64,000 nucleotides of DNA from Streptomyces sp. AJS327 (GTDB lineage: Bacteria > Actinomycetota > Actinomycetes > Streptomycetales > Streptomycetaceae). Both the position numbers and the translations under genes were made by a program. The stretch spans positions 1,748,501 through 1,812,500 of the forward strand of contig NZ_SKBR01000001.1 in NCBI RefSeq assembly GCF_013450295.1, read 5' to 3'. Positions 1-10,207 of the stretch are shown piece after piece (within the stretch, counting starts at the first letter, position 1; every line of letters starts with the position of its first letter). The notes under the pieces are model-generated. The model was given only the letters and a program-made list of their open reading frames with translations, had not been told where the DNA came from and made no database searches.

Positions 1-783
1 GACGAGGACGCCCTTCGTCTCCTGGAACGCCAGGGGCTGAGTGCCCTGCCCCCACCGGCCGCGCTCACCGCCCTGTCCCGGAGCGTGGGACTGGACGAGA
101 CCGCGACGGTGGTGGCCGACGTGGACTGGGACCGGTTCGCCGGGTTCCTCACCACCGAACGCCCCAGTCCGCTGCTGAGCGAACTGACCGAGATCCGCGC
201 GTTGGTCACCCACGACGACACGATGGCGCCAGCCGGGCACGACGCGCGGGTCGAGCAACTGCGTCAGCGGCTCACCGCCGCGTCGGAGTCCGAGCGTCTG
301 CGACTCGTGGTGGACCTGGTCCGTGAACACGCGACAGCCGTCCTGGGCGGGCGCGGGCACGGCGACGGCAGCAGCCTCGGTGCGGAACAGCCGTTCAAGG
401 CCGCGGGATTCGACTCGCTCGCCGGAATTGAGCTGCGCAACGCCCTCACCCGTGCCACCGGCGTACGACTGCCCGCGACGGCGATCTTCGACCACCCCAC
501 TCCCGCCGCCCTCGCCGCCAGTGTGCTTGGCCGGGTCGTCGGAGGGGGCACGGGCGGCGGAGCCCCGGTCATGGGGGATCTCCAGCGGCTGGAGCAGTCG
601 GTGCTCTCGCTGTCGGCGGAGACAACGGCTCGGGACGAGATCTCCGTGCGACTACGCGCCTTGCTGGCCCACCTGGACAACTCCGTCGGGGCCGGCGAGG
701 ACCAGGCCCTGACCGACACGGTCGAAGACGCCTCGGACGACGAACTCTTCGACCTCCTCGACGACCGACTCGAAACTCCCTGA
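1..783 (+). CDS. Type I PKS, 3' end of gene (post-KR region, ACP, docking domain)
   Basis: The frame is open from the first base, so this is the C-terminal 260 residues of a larger modular PKS whose start lies outside the window. The first ~70 residues resemble the region after a ketoreductase (a VDWDRF block). An ACP follows, with the phosphopantetheine motif GFDSL at residues 136-140 (attachment Ser139, codon 415-417). The last ~75 residues form a helical, acidic C-terminal docking domain ending in ELFDLLDDRL. The next gene starts 26 bp downstream and begins with a coiled-coil N-terminal docking domain of the EEKLRNYLKR type, so the chain is probably passed from this ACP to gene 2. The KR, AT and KS of this module cannot be seen, so its extender unit and reduction state are unknown. 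Confidence 0.95.
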   Translation, partial: DEDALRLLERQGLSALPPPAALTALSRSVGLDETATVVADVDWDRFAGFLTTERPSPLLSELTEIRALVTHDDTMAPAGHDARVEQLRQRLTAASESERLRLVVDLVREHATAVLGGRGHGDGSSLGAEQPFKAAGFDSLAGIELRNALTRATGVRLPATAIFDHPTPAALAASVLGRVVGGGTGGGAPVMGDLQRLEQSVLSLSAETTARDEISVRLRALLAHLDNSVGAGEDQALTDTVEDASDDELFDLLDDRLETP

Positions 784-809
784 CGTGGCTCTGGAACTGG
801 TGACGTGAA

Positions 810-3800
810 ATGAGCAACGAAGAAAAGCTCCGCAACTATCTCAAGCGGGCCACGACGGACCTCAACAAGCTGCGCAGGCGACTGTCGGAGTTCGAGGACC
901 AGATGCGCGATCCGATCGCCATCGTCGGCATGGCCTGTCGCTATCCCGGTGGTATCGGTTCGCCGGAGGACATGTGGCGGTTGGTGGCCGAGGGTGGGGA
1001 AGGGATCACGGACTTTCCCACCGATCGGGGGTGGGACCTGGGTCGGCTCTACCACCCGGATCCGGACCACCCGGGTACCACGTACGCGCGGTCGGGTGGG
1101 TTCCTGCACGACGCGGCCGACTTCGACGCGGGGTTCTTCGGTATCTCGCCGCGTGAGGCGCTGGCGATGGACCCGCAGCAGCGGCTGTTGCTGGAGGCGT
1201 CCTGGGAGGTCCTCGAACGGGGCGGTATCGACCCCTCCTCCGTGCAGGGCAGCTCCACCGGGGTGTTCATCGGGGGCACGGCGTCCGCCTATGGTGCCAT
1301 CGCGGAGCCAGCCATACAGGACCAGGTGGCTGGTTATGCGGTGACCGGTGGGCTGACCAGCGTCATCTCCGGCCGCGTCGCCTACACCCTGGGCCTGGAG
1401 GGTCCCGCGGTGACGGTGGACACGGCCTGTTCCTCCTCGTTGGTGGCCCTTCACCAGGCGATCCAGGCCCTTCGCCTGGGCGAGTGCACGATGGCGCTCG
1501 CTGGCGGCGTGGCCGTGATGCCGACCCCCCTCGCCTTCATCGACTTCGCCCGGCAGCGTGGCCTGGCGGCCAACGGGCGGTGCAAGGCGTTCGCTGCCGC
1601 CGCCGACGGCACCGCCTGGGCCGAGGGTGTGGGTCTGGTGTTGGTGGAGCGGTTGTCGCGGGCGCGGGAGCTGGGACATCGGGTGTTGGCGGTGGTGCGG
1701 GGTTCGGCGGTGAACCAGGATGGCGCGTCCAACGGTCTGACGGCGCCGAACGGGCCTTCGCAGCAGCGGGTGATCAAGGCGGCGCTGGTGAACGCGGGGC
1801 TGGCTCCGCATGAGGTGGACGCGGTGGAGGCGCACGGTACGGGGACGTCCTTGGGCGATCCGATCGAGGCGCAGGCGTTGCTGGCGACGTACGGGCAGGG
1901 CCGCCCGGAGGGGCGTCCGTTGTGGCTGGGTTCGGTGAAGTCCAACATCGGCCACTCGGCCTCGGCGGCGGGGATCGCCGGTGTGATCAAGATGGTGATG
2001 GCGATGCGGCACGGGAAGCTGCCACGCACCCTGCACGTCGATGAGCCCTCCCCGCACGTCGACTGGTCCGTCGGTGCAGTCGAGCTGCTGACCGAGACCC
2101 GTGACTGGGAGCGGGATGAGGACCGACCCCGCCGCGCCGGGGTTTCCTCCTTCGGGGCCAGCGGCACCAACGCGCACCTCATCGTCGAGGAGGCGGTGGA
2201 GGACGCGGAGCCGTCCGAGCCCGCCGCGGCACCGGTCGGCCCCCTGCCGTGGGTGATCTCGGGAGGTTCCCGCAAGGCCCTGCGCGTAGTGGCCACCCGG
2301 GTGCGGGAGTTCACCGCGCGGAACGCCGATCTGGAGCCGGTGACCATAGCCGGCGCACTGGCCCACACTCGCGCGAGCCTTGATCACCGGGCCGTGGTGG
2401 TGGCTCACGACCGCGAGGAGGCGCTCGCCGCACTGGCCGCGGTGGAGACCGACAGGACGACCGGAGCGGTGGTCACCGGACAGGTAGTCACCGACGAGGC
2501 CCGCCCGGTGTTCGTCTTCCCCGGCCAGGGGTCCCAGTGGGTGGGCATGGCCGCCGGCCTCTGGGACGCCTCACCGGTCTTCCGCGAGTCGATGGAGGAC
2601 TGCCACCGGGCCTTGGCCCCCTATGTCGACTGGGACTTCCACGCGGCTCTCACGGACCCGCAGCTACAGGAACGGGTTGAAGTCGTCCAACCGCTGCTGT
2701 GGGCCATGATGGTCTCGCTGGCGGCCGTATGGCGTTCCCACGGCGTGGAGCCCGCGGCCGTGGTCGGTCACTCCCAAGGTGAGATCGCTGCCGCCGTGGT
2801 CTGCGGAGGACTGCCGCTGGAGGACGGGGCCCGCGTGGTCGCGCTGCGCTCGCGGGCCGTCGCCGCGCTGGCCGGCCAGGGCGGTATGGTCTCCGTCCCG
2901 CTGCCCGCAGACGAGATCGACCTGCCGGACGGCGTGTCGATCGCCGCCGTTAACAGCCCTCGTTCGGTGGTGGTGTCCGGGAGCATCGAGGGCCTGGAGG
3001 CGACGCTCGCCTCCGTCGAGCGTGCCCGGCGTATCAACGTGGACTACTCCTCGCACTCCGCCCAGGTGGAGCCCCTGCGCGAAAAACTCGTCCAGGAGCT
3101 GGCCGGTACCCGGCCCCGCTCCTCCACGATCCCCCTCTACTCCTCGCTCACCGGCGGGCCGGTGGACACTGCGGGCCTGGACGAGGGGTACTGGTACGAG
3201 AACCTGCGCGAAACCGTGCGGTTCGAACAGGTCACCCGTGCGCTGCTGGACGACGGCTTCACCACCTTCGTCGAGGTCTCCGCGCACCCGGTGCTGGCCG
3301 TACCGTTGCGCGAGACCGTCGAGTCGCTCGGGGCCGCTGCGGCCGTCGTCGGAACGCTGCGGCGCGACGAAGGCGGCATGGATCGGCTGTCGCTGTCCCT
3401 GGGCGAGGCGTTCGTCTCCGGCCTGCCTGTCGACTGGCATCTTCCCGAGCACCGCGTCGACCTTCCCACCTACCCCTTCCAGCGGCGCCGGTACTGGATC
3501 GACAGCCCATCCGTCCAGGCTGACGACGGATTCTGGGCGGCGGTCGAGCGCGGTGAACTCGCCCTGGACGGTGAGGCGCTGCGCGCACTTACCTCGTGGC
3601 GCGAGAACGCGCTGTACCGCGCTACCGCCGACTCCTGGCGCTACCGAGTCGACTGGCAGCCACTCGCCGACCGGACGGCGTGGCCGCTGACCGGCACCTG
3701 GCTGCTGCTGGGCGACGACGGCCCCGAGCGTGACAGCTGGGCCGAAAGGCTCGCCGGCACCGGGGCTCGGGTGCTCACCGGCACGGAGACCGACGGCCTC

Positions 3801-6800
3801 CCTCAGGAGCCGTTGAACGGCGTGCTGTCGCTCCACGGGACGGCCGCCGCCACCGTGGCCCTCGTGCAGGCCATGGAGCGGGCCGGGTTGGAGGCCTCGC
3901 TGTGGTTGGCCACCCGCGGCGCGGTGCTGGACGTCACCGACCCGGAGCAGGCGTCGCTGTGGGGACTGGGCCGCGTCATCGGGCTGGAACATCCCGACCG
4001 CTGGGGTGGGTTGCTGGATCTGCCCGCCGAGCTGGACGACGTCGCGTGGGACAGGGCGCTCGCCGCGCTGAGCGGCGTCCATCGCGAGAACCAGCTCGTC
4101 CTGCGCGGCTCCGGCCTGTTGGCCTGCCGCCTGATGCGCGCCCCGCTCATCGAGCGGGAGCCCGACACCCCCTGGCGCCCGAGGGGCACTGTCCTGGTCG
4201 CCGGCGGCACCGGCGCCTTGGGCGGCCACGTCGCCCGTTGGCTCGCGGCACGGGGCGCCGAGCACCTCGTGCTCACGAGCCGGCGGGGCATCTCAGCCGA
4301 GGGTGCCCCGGAGCTGCGTGAGGAACTGCTGGCGCAGGGTGTCCGAGTCACCGTCGCCGCGTGCGACGTCGCTGACCGTGACGCCCTGGCCGAGCTGGTG
4401 TCCGGCCTCGATGTCACAGCGGTCGTGCAGGCCGCCGGTGAGGCGCCTTCCGGCCGGCTCGTGGACATCACGACAGAGGACGTGGCGGCCGCGTTGGCCG
4501 CCAAGGTCACGGGGACCCGGAACCTCCACGAGCTGCTGCCCGGACCGCTGGACGCCTTCGTGCTCTTCTCCTCCCAGGCGGGGGTGTGGGGCAGTGCTGG
4601 TCAGGGTCCCTACGCGGCCGCCAACGCCTACCTGGACTCGTTCGCGCGGTGGCGCAGTGCTCAGGGGCAGGCCGCCACCGCCATCTCCTGGGGGGCGTGG
4701 GCGGGCGGCGGGCTGGCCTCGACCGGTGACGCTGAGAAGAGTCTGGCCCGCCGCGGTATCAGTGCCATGGAGCCTGACCTGGCAGTGCAGGCTCTTCAGG
4801 AAGCACTCGACCACGGCGAGACCCACCTGCTGGTCGCCGACATCGACTGGGGACGGTTCGTACCGGTCTTCACCGCCGCCGGTCCTCAGCCGCTGATCGC
4901 CGACCTGCCCGACGTCGCCAGACTGCTCGAAGCCGACGAGAGTGACGAGCCGGAGTCCGAACTGGCCAAGCAGCTGGCCGGCCTCAGCTCTGACGACCGT
5001 CACCGCACCGTGCTGGAACTCGTCCGTACCCGGGCCGCCGACGTTCTCGGCCACTCCTCCCAGGCCGCCGTCGCGCCGACGCGCGCCTTCCAGGAGCTGG
5101 GTTTCGACTCGCTGACGGCCGTGGAGTTGCGCAACCGTCTCAACGAGTCGACCGGCGTACGGCTCTCGGCCACCGTGATCTTCGACCACCCCACACCGAC
5201 GGCGCTGGCGACACACATACTCGGCGAACTCCTGGGCACCGAGGCGACGGCCGTGGGCGAACCGTCGGCCGGAGCCCTGGCGCTCCCTGACGACGATCCG
5301 ATCGCCATCGTCGGCATGGCCTGTCGCTATCCCGGTGGTATCGGTTCGCCGGAGGACATGTGGCGGTTGGTGGCCGAGGGTGGGGAAGGGATCACGGACT
5401 TTCCCACCGATCGGGGGTGGGACCTGGGTCGGCTCTACCACCCGGATCCGGACCACCCGGGTACCACGTACGCGCGGTCGGGTGGGTTCCTGCACGACGC
5501 GGCCGACTTCGACGCGGGGTTCTTCGGTATCTCGCCGCGTGAGGCGCTGGCGATGGACCCGCAGCAGCGGCTGTTGCTGGAGGCGTCCTGGGAGGTCCTC
5601 GAACGGGGCGGTATCGACCCCTCCTCCGTGCAGGGCAGCTCCACCGGGGTGTTCATCGGGGGCACGGCGTCCGCCTATGGTGCCATCGCGGAGCCAGCCA
5701 TACAGGACCAGGTGGCTGGTTATGCGGTGACCGGTGGGCTGACCAGCGTCATCTCCGGCCGCGTCGCCTACACCCTGGGCCTGGAGGGTCCCGCGGTGAC
5801 GGTGGACACGGCCTGTTCCTCCTCGTTGGTGGCCCTTCACCAGGCGATCCAGGCCCTTCGCCTGGGCGAGTGCACGATGGCGCTCGCTGGCGGCGTGGCC
5901 GTGATGCCGACCCCCCTCGCCTTCATCGACTTCGCCCGGCAGCGTGGCCTGGCGGCCAACGGGCGGTGCAAGGCGTTCGCTGCCGCCGCCGACGGCACCG
6001 CCTGGGCCGAGGGTGTGGGTCTGGTGTTGGTGGAGCGGTTGTCGCGGGCGCGGGAGCTGGGACATCGGGTGTTGGCGGTGGTGCGGGGTTCGGCGGTGAA
6101 CCAGGATGGCGCGTCCAACGGTCTGACGGCGCCGAACGGGCCTTCGCAGCAGCGGGTGATCAAGGCGGCGCTGGTGAACGCGGGGCTGGCTCCGCATGAG
6201 GTGGACGCGGTGGAGGCGCACGGTACGGGGACGTCCTTGGGCGATCCGATCGAGGCGCAGGCGTTGCTGGCGACGTACGGGCAGGGCCGCCCGGAGGGGC
6301 GTCCGTTGTGGCTGGGTTCGGTGAAGTCCAACATCGGCCACTCCGGAGGGGCGGCGGGGATCGCCGGTGTGATCAAGATGGTGATGGCGATGCGGCACGG
6401 GAAGCTGCCGCGCACCCTGCACGTCGATGAGCCCTCCCCGCACGTCGACTGGTCCGTCGGTGCAGTCGAGCTGCTGACCGAGACCCGTGACTGGGAGCGG
6501 GATGAGGACCGACCCCGCCGCGCAGGGGTTTCCTCCTTCGGCGTCAGCGGCACCAACGCGCACATCATCGTCGAGGATGCCGAACACACCACCGCCCCGG
6601 CCGAAGGCCCCACCGGGCCGGTGCCCGTGGTCCTGTCCGCCCACAACAACCGGGCGCTGCGGGCACAGGCCGCGCGCCTGGGCGAGTGGAGCGCGGAACA
6701 CCCGGACGTCCCGGTCTCGGCCGTCGCCACCTCGCTGGCTTTCGGACGGGCGGTTCTCGACCACCGGGCCGTCGTCGTGGCCGAGGACATGACGGAACTG

Positions 6801-9800
6801 CGTGACGGCGTGACGGCGGTGGCTGGGGGAGACCCGGCCGAGAACGTCGTGTGCGGCAGCGGCGGCACGGCGCTCGGTGGCGTGGCACTCGTCTTCCCCG
6901 GGCAGGGCGCCCAGTGGGACGGCATGGCGCGCGACCTGCTCGCCGGGAACCCAGTCTTCGCGCAGGCCGTCGCCGAGTGTGAGGAGGCGTTCGAGGGGCT
7001 GGTCGACTGGTCCCTGACCGCCGTCCTGCGCCAGGACGCGGACGCCCCCGGCCTGGATGCCGTCGACGTGGTCCAGCCGGTCTCCTTCTCCGTCATGGTC
7101 GGCCTCGCCCGGGTCTGGCAGTCGTTCGGCGTGACGCCCGACGGTGTCGTGGGCCACTCGCAGGGGGAGATCGCGGCGGCCGTCGTCACCGGCGGGCTGT
7201 CCTTGGTCGACGGCGCGCGCGTGGTGATCAACCGCAGCAAGGCCATTCGCCGCCTCGCCGGATGCGGCGCGATGGCATGGGTCGCCCTCGACCGCTCGGC
7301 AGCCGCGGAACTGCTGGAGCGCGTCCCTGAGGACGTCGGTCAGGTCTGGGTCGCCGCGGCCAACGGACCGCGCGCCACCGTGGTTTCCGGAGACCCGGCG
7401 GCCGTGGAGAGGGCGATGGTCCTCTGCGAGGAGGAGGGAGTGCGGGCACGGCGCATCGCCGTCGACTACGCCTCGCACTCGCCACACGTGGACGTCCTCG
7501 CTGAGGAGATCAGGCAGGAGCTGGCAGGAATCGAACCGCGGCCGGCCCGTGTGGCGATGGCCTCCTCGGTCACCGGCCAGATGGTCGACGGGGAACGGCT
7601 CGACGCGGAGTACTGGCTGACCAACCTCCGCCGGCCGGTGGAGTTCGAGAGCGCCGTGCGCCGCCTGGCCGACGACGGGTACACCCACTTCATCGAGGTC
7701 AGCCCGCACCCGGTCCTGGTTCCCGCCCTGACGGAGATCTTCGAGGACGGCGGCCACGAGGCAGTGGCCTGGGGCACGTTGCGCCGCGACGTTCCGGGCC
7801 CTCGGCAGATGTACACGGCGTTGGGTGAAGCCTTCGCCCAGGGGCTGCGTCCCGACTGGTCCCCGCTGTTGTCCCCCGAGCTCGCCACCGACGTCGAGCT
7901 GCCCGCGTACGCGTTCCAGCGCACCCGCTACTGGCTGGACACCCCGTCGGCTGGCGTTGCCCAGGGGGGTGGCGTGGGACCCGACGAGGTGGAGAGCATG
8001 TTCTGGGAGGCGGTCGAACGCGAGGACCTGGAGGCTCTCGCGGCGACCATCGGCACCCGCGGGGACGGGCCGGAGGACGAACACCGGTCCCTGGCCGCCG
8101 TCCTCCCCACGTTGTCGGCTTGGCGGCGGCGCAGCCGCGACACCGCCGCGCTCGACTCCTGGGGTTACCGGGTGGTGTGGAAACCGGCGCAGATCCCGGC
8201 CGGTGACCCCCGGCCTGGCGGCACCTGGCTGCTCGCCCACTCGCCCGGGCATGAGGCAGATCCCGTGACAGCGATGTGCGAACGGGCCCTGACGGACGGC
8301 GGAGCCCAGGTGACCCGTCTCGTCGTCTCCCCGGACGCCGACCGCGACGAGCTGGCCGCCACCCTCGCCGAGCACCTCGACGTCGAGGGGGTGCTGACGC
8401 TGACTGGCCTCGCCACGGGCACGGCCACCGGGTACGACGCGGTGTCGGCCAGCACCGCGGCCACTCTGCTACTCGTCCAGGCGTGGGCGGACGCCGGCCA
8501 ACGAGGACGTCTGTGGGCCGTCACCAGCGGTGGGGTCCGTACAGGTCCCGCCGACCGGCACCTCGACCCCGCACAGGCGCAGATCTGGGGTCTCGGCAGG
8601 GTTGCGGCGCTGGAGTACCCCGCAGGCTGGGGCGGACTCGTCGACCTGCCCGCGGAACCCGACGAGGAGACGGTGCGGCAGCTGGCCAATGCACTGACGT
8701 GCACCGACGGTGAGGACCAGCTGGCCCTGCGGGCCTCCGGCACACTGGGCCGACGGCTGTCGCGGGCACCGCTGCACGGGACGCCCGCCCGGCGCTGGAC
8801 GCCGGAGGGAACGACCCTGATCACCGGTGGCACGGGCGGCATCGGCGCCAACGTGGCCCGTTGGCTGGCGCAGGAAGGGGCCGACCACCTTCTGCTCATC
8901 AGCCGCAGAGGTGCGGAGGCTCCCGGAGCTGCGGAACTCGAGCACGAGCTTCTGGAGGCGGGTGCCGGCCGGGTCACCGTCGCCGCCTGTGACGTGACGG
9001 ACCGGGACGCGCTCGCCACACTTCTCGACGGGGCATGCGCGTCCGCGCCACTGCGTTCGGTCTTCCACACCGCGGCGGTGCTGGATGACGCCATGCTGAC
9101 CACACTGACCATCGGACAGATGGACGCGGTGCTGCGAGTCAAGGTCGGCGGGACGCGGAACCTGCACGAACTGACTGTCAAGGACGACCTGTCGGCGTTC
9201 GTCCTGTTCTCCTCCACGGCCTCCGCCTTCGGCTTCCCCGGTCTGGGCAACTACACGCCCGGCAACGCCTATGTGGATGCCTTCGCCGAATGGCGCCGCG
9301 ACCAAGGCCTGCCCGCCACCACGATCGGGTGGGGCACCTGGGCCGGCGGCGGTATGGCCGACGGGGCCGTCGGTGAGCGTGCCCAGGGCCACGGAATGAT
9401 GACGATGGAACCCGAACTCGCCACCGCGGCGATGCGCCAGGCCCTCGACCACGACGAGACCTACCGCGTGATCAACGACCTGCGGTGGGACAGGTTCACG
9501 TTCATCTTCACCGACGAGCGGCCCAGCAGGTTCATCCAGGACATCCCCGAGGTCGGTGCCGCACTGGCCGACTCCCCGGGCGCCACGCAGGAGCATACGG
9601 ACGGTGACCCGGCGGCGGGGATCCGCGACAAGCTCCGTGGACAGAGCCCGACGGAACAGACGTTCCTCGTGCTCGAGATGCTGACCAGCGAGATCGCCGT
9701 CGTCCTCGGCCATCCGGACGTCAGCGCCCTGGATCCGAGCGGGGCGTTCAAGGAACTCGGCTTCGACTCGCTCACCGCCGTGCAGCTGCGCAACCGCCTC

Positions 9801-10139
9801 CAGGCGGTCACCGGGCTGGTCCTGCCCTCCTCCATGGTGTTCGACTACCCGAGCCCGCAGGCGCTCGCCGAGCACCTGCTCAGCGAACTGTCCGGTTCCG
9901 TCGACGACATGGCGCCGCTGCGGGCAGAGCTGGACCGGCTCGAGGCCGTGCTCGAGACACCCGCCGCACATGACGACGAAGGCCGCGCCGAGGTCGTCGG
10001 AAGGCTGCGCTCCATGCTCACACGGTGGCAGGACGCCACCGGTTCGTCGGCTGTTACGGCCTCCGGCGAGGAGGAACTGGCAACGGCCAGTGACAGCGAG
10101 CTGTTCGACTTCCTCGACGGCGAACTGGGTTCAGCATGA
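810..10139 (+). CDS. Type I PKS, two modules: KS-AT(mmal)-KR-ACP, KS-AT(mmal)-KR-ACP
   Basis: This 3109-residue synthase adds two ketide units. The N-terminal docking coil (residues 1-33) precedes KS1 (34-461, active Cys207), AT1 (~566-870, GHSQGE Ser655, YSSH 746-749), KR1 (~1126-1330, Tyr1268) and ACP1 (Ser1434). KS2 (1496-1923, Cys1669), AT2 (Ser2117, YASH 2220-2223), KR2 (~2667-2880, Tyr2815) and ACP2 (Ser2987) follow, then a docking tail ending in ELFDFLDGEL. GHSQGE with YASH/YSSH is the methylmalonyl signature; YSSH is a minor variant. KR1 lacks the LDD motif and has the tryptophan of A-type KRs, so it should give an L-hydroxyl. KR2 has LDD (2758-2760) plus prolines in FPGLGNYTPGN, as in B2-type KRs such as DEBS KR1, so it should give a D-hydroxyl with epimerised methyl. 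No DH or ER is present. KS1 and KS2 are almost identical in DNA. The stop codon overlaps the first possible start of the next gene. Confidence 0.96.
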   Translation: MSNEEKLRNYLKRATTDLNKLRRRLSEFEDQMRDPIAIVGMACRYPGGIGSPEDMWRLVAEGGEGITDFPTDRGWDLGRLYHPDPDHPGTTYARSGGFLHDAADFDAGFFGISPREALAMDPQQRLLLEASWEVLERGGIDPSSVQGSSTGVFIGGTASAYGAIAEPAIQDQVAGYAVTGGLTSVISGRVAYTLGLEGPAVTVDTACSSSLVALHQAIQALRLGECTMALAGGVAVMPTPLAFIDFARQRGLAANGRCKAFAAAADGTAWAEGVGLVLVERLSRARELGHRVLAVVRGSAVNQDGASNGLTAPNGPSQQRVIKAALVNAGLAPHEVDAVEAHGTGTSLGDPIEAQALLATYGQGRPEGRPLWLGSVKSNIGHSASAAGIAGVIKMVMAMRHGKLPRTLHVDEPSPHVDWSVGAVELLTETRDWERDEDRPRRAGVSSFGASGTNAHLIVEEAVEDAEPSEPAAAPVGPLPWVISGGSRKALRVVATRVREFTARNADLEPVTIAGALAHTRASLDHRAVVVAHDREEALAALAAVETDRTTGAVVTGQVVTDEARPVFVFPGQGSQWVGMAAGLWDASPVFRESMEDCHRALAPYVDWDFHAALTDPQLQERVEVVQPLLWAMMVSLAAVWRSHGVEPAAVVGHSQGEIAAAVVCGGLPLEDGARVVALRSRAVAALAGQGGMVSVPLPADEIDLPDGVSIAAVNSPRSVVVSGSIEGLEATLASVERARRINVDYSSHSAQVEPLREKLVQELAGTRPRSSTIPLYSSLTGGPVDTAGLDEGYWYENLRETVRFEQVTRALLDDGFTTFVEVSAHPVLAVPLRETVESLGAAAAVVGTLRRDEGGMDRLSLSLGEAFVSGLPVDWHLPEHRVDLPTYPFQRRRYWIDSPSVQADDGFWAAVERGELALDGEALRALTSWRENALYRATADSWRYRVDWQPLADRTAWPLTGTWLLLGDDGPERDSWAERLAGTGARVLTGTETDGLPQEPLNGVLSLHGTAAATVALVQAMERAGLEASLWLATRGAVLDVTDPEQASLWGLGRVIGLEHPDRWGGLLDLPAELDDVAWDRALAALSGVHRENQLVLRGSGLLACRLMRAPLIEREPDTPWRPRGTVLVAGGTGALGGHVARWLAARGAEHLVLTSRRGISAEGAPELREELLAQGVRVTVAACDVADRDALAELVSGLDVTAVVQAAGEAPSGRLVDITTEDVAAALAAKVTGTRNLHELLPGPLDAFVLFSSQAGVWGSAGQGPYAAANAYLDSFARWRSAQGQAATAISWGAWAGGGLASTGDAEKSLARRGISAMEPDLAVQALQEALDHGETHLLVADIDWGRFVPVFTAAGPQPLIADLPDVARLLEADESDEPESELAKQLAGLSSDDRHRTVLELVRTRAADVLGHSSQAAVAPTRAFQELGFDSLTAVELRNRLNESTGVRLSATVIFDHPTPTALATHILGELLGTEATAVGEPSAGALALPDDDPIAIVGMACRYPGGIGSPEDMWRLVAEGGEGITDFPTDRGWDLGRLYHPDPDHPGTTYARSGGFLHDAADFDAGFFGISPREALAMDPQQRLLLEASWEVLERGGIDPSSVQGSSTGVFIGGTASAYGAIAEPAIQDQVAGYAVTGGLTSVISGRVAYTLGLEGPAVTVDTACSSSLVALHQAIQALRLGECTMALAGGVAVMPTPLAFIDFARQRGLAANGRCKAFAAAADGTAWAEGVGLVLVERLSRARELGHRVLAVVRGSAVNQDGASNGLTAPNGPSQQRVIKAALVNAGLAPHEVDAVEAHGTGTSLGDPIEAQALLATYGQGRPEGRPLWLGSVKSNIGHSGGAAGIAGVIKMVMAMRHGKLPRTLHVDEPSPHVDWSVGAVELLTETRDWERDEDRPRRAGVSSFGVSGTNAHIIVEDAEHTTAPAEGPTGPVPVVLSAHNNRALRAQAARLGEWSAEHPDVPVSAVATSLAFGRAVLDHRAVVVAEDMTELRDGVTAVAGGDPAENVVCGSGGTALGGVALVFPGQGAQWDGMARDLLAGNPVFAQAVAECEEAFEGLVDWSLTAVLRQDADAPGLDAVDVVQPVSFSVMVGLARVWQSFGVTPDGVVGHSQGEIAAAVVTGGLSLVDGARVVINRSKAIRRLAGCGAMAWVALDRSAAAELLERVPEDVGQVWVAAANGPRATVVSGDPAAVERAMVLCEEEGVRARRIAVDYASHSPHVDVLAEEIRQELAGIEPRPARVAMASSVTGQMVDGERLDAEYWLTNLRRPVEFESAVRRLADDGYTHFIEVSPHPVLVPALTEIFEDGGHEAVAWGTLRRDVPGPRQMYTALGEAFAQGLRPDWSPLLSPELATDVELPAYAFQRTRYWLDTPSAGVAQGGGVGPDEVESMFWEAVEREDLEALAATIGTRGDGPEDEHRSLAAVLPTLSAWRRRSRDTAALDSWGYRVVWKPAQIPAGDPRPGGTWLLAHSPGHEADPVTAMCERALTDGGAQVTRLVVSPDADRDELAATLAEHLDVEGVLTLTGLATGTATGYDAVSASTAATLLLVQAWADAGQRGRLWAVTSGGVRTGPADRHLDPAQAQIWGLGRVAALEYPAGWGGLVDLPAEPDEETVRQLANALTCTDGEDQLALRASGTLGRRLSRAPLHGTPARRWTPEGTTLITGGTGGIGANVARWLAQEGADHLLLISRRGAEAPGAAELEHELLEAGAGRVTVAACDVTDRDALATLLDGACASAPLRSVFHTAAVLDDAMLTTLTIGQMDAVLRVKVGGTRNLHELTVKDDLSAFVLFSSTASAFGFPGLGNYTPGNAYVDAFAEWRRDQGLPATTIGWGTWAGGGMADGAVGERAQGHGMMTMEPELATAAMRQALDHDETYRVINDLRWDRFTFIFTDERPSRFIQDIPEVGAALADSPGATQEHTDGDPAAGIRDKLRGQSPTEQTFLVLEMLTSEIAVVLGHPDVSALDPSGAFKELGFDSLTAVQLRNRLQAVTGLVLPSSMVFDYPSPQALAEHLLSELSGSVDDMAPLRAELDRLEAVLETPAAHDDEGRAEVVGRLRSMLTRWQDATGSSAVTASGEEELATASDSELFDFLDGELGSA
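908..2191 (+). repeat. KS repeat, copy A (module 1 of gene 2)
   Basis: This copy encodes nearly all of KS1 and aligns to 5294-6577 at a constant offset of 4,386 bp. Bases 908-1957 appear identical to 5294-6343 (1,050 bp). The first difference is at 1958, in the segment just after the KSNIGHS motif, and scattered differences follow up to 2191. Sequence outside these limits diverges at once. The limits match KS domain borders, which fits gene conversion or very recent domain duplication. Confidence 0.95.
5294..6577 (+). repeat. KS repeat, copy B (module 2 of gene 2)
   Basis: This is the second copy of the KS repeat, in the same orientation, encoding KS2. It differs from copy A mainly in the short segment after GHS (GGAAG here, ASAAG in copy A) and in a few silent or conservative changes near its 3' end. 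Even third codon positions are conserved through the first 1,050 bp, so selection on protein sequence alone cannot explain the identity. Confidence 0.95.
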
Positions 10140-10207
10140 CCCGCACTGACCGCACCGGGCAGGCGCTTCCCCCTGAGGCACCGTGCACTTTCCCACGAGG
10201 TGAAGGC

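Noticed and set aside
908..6577. KS repeats as a mobile element or insertion sequence
   Set aside because: Both copies are in-frame KS domains with active-site residues; no transposase or terminal inverted repeats.
4293..8375. Very long open frame on the minus strand opposite the gene 2 PKS
   Set aside because: It mirrors codon bias of the PKS gene on the other strand; its translation shows no domain and repeats between the two KS copies exactly as the real gene does.
10136..10207. Alternative start of the gene 3 PKS at ATG 10136 (overlapping the stop of gene 2)
   Set aside because: It adds 24 residues unrelated to docking domains; the GTG at 10208 has a ribosome-binding site and gives the expected docking coil.
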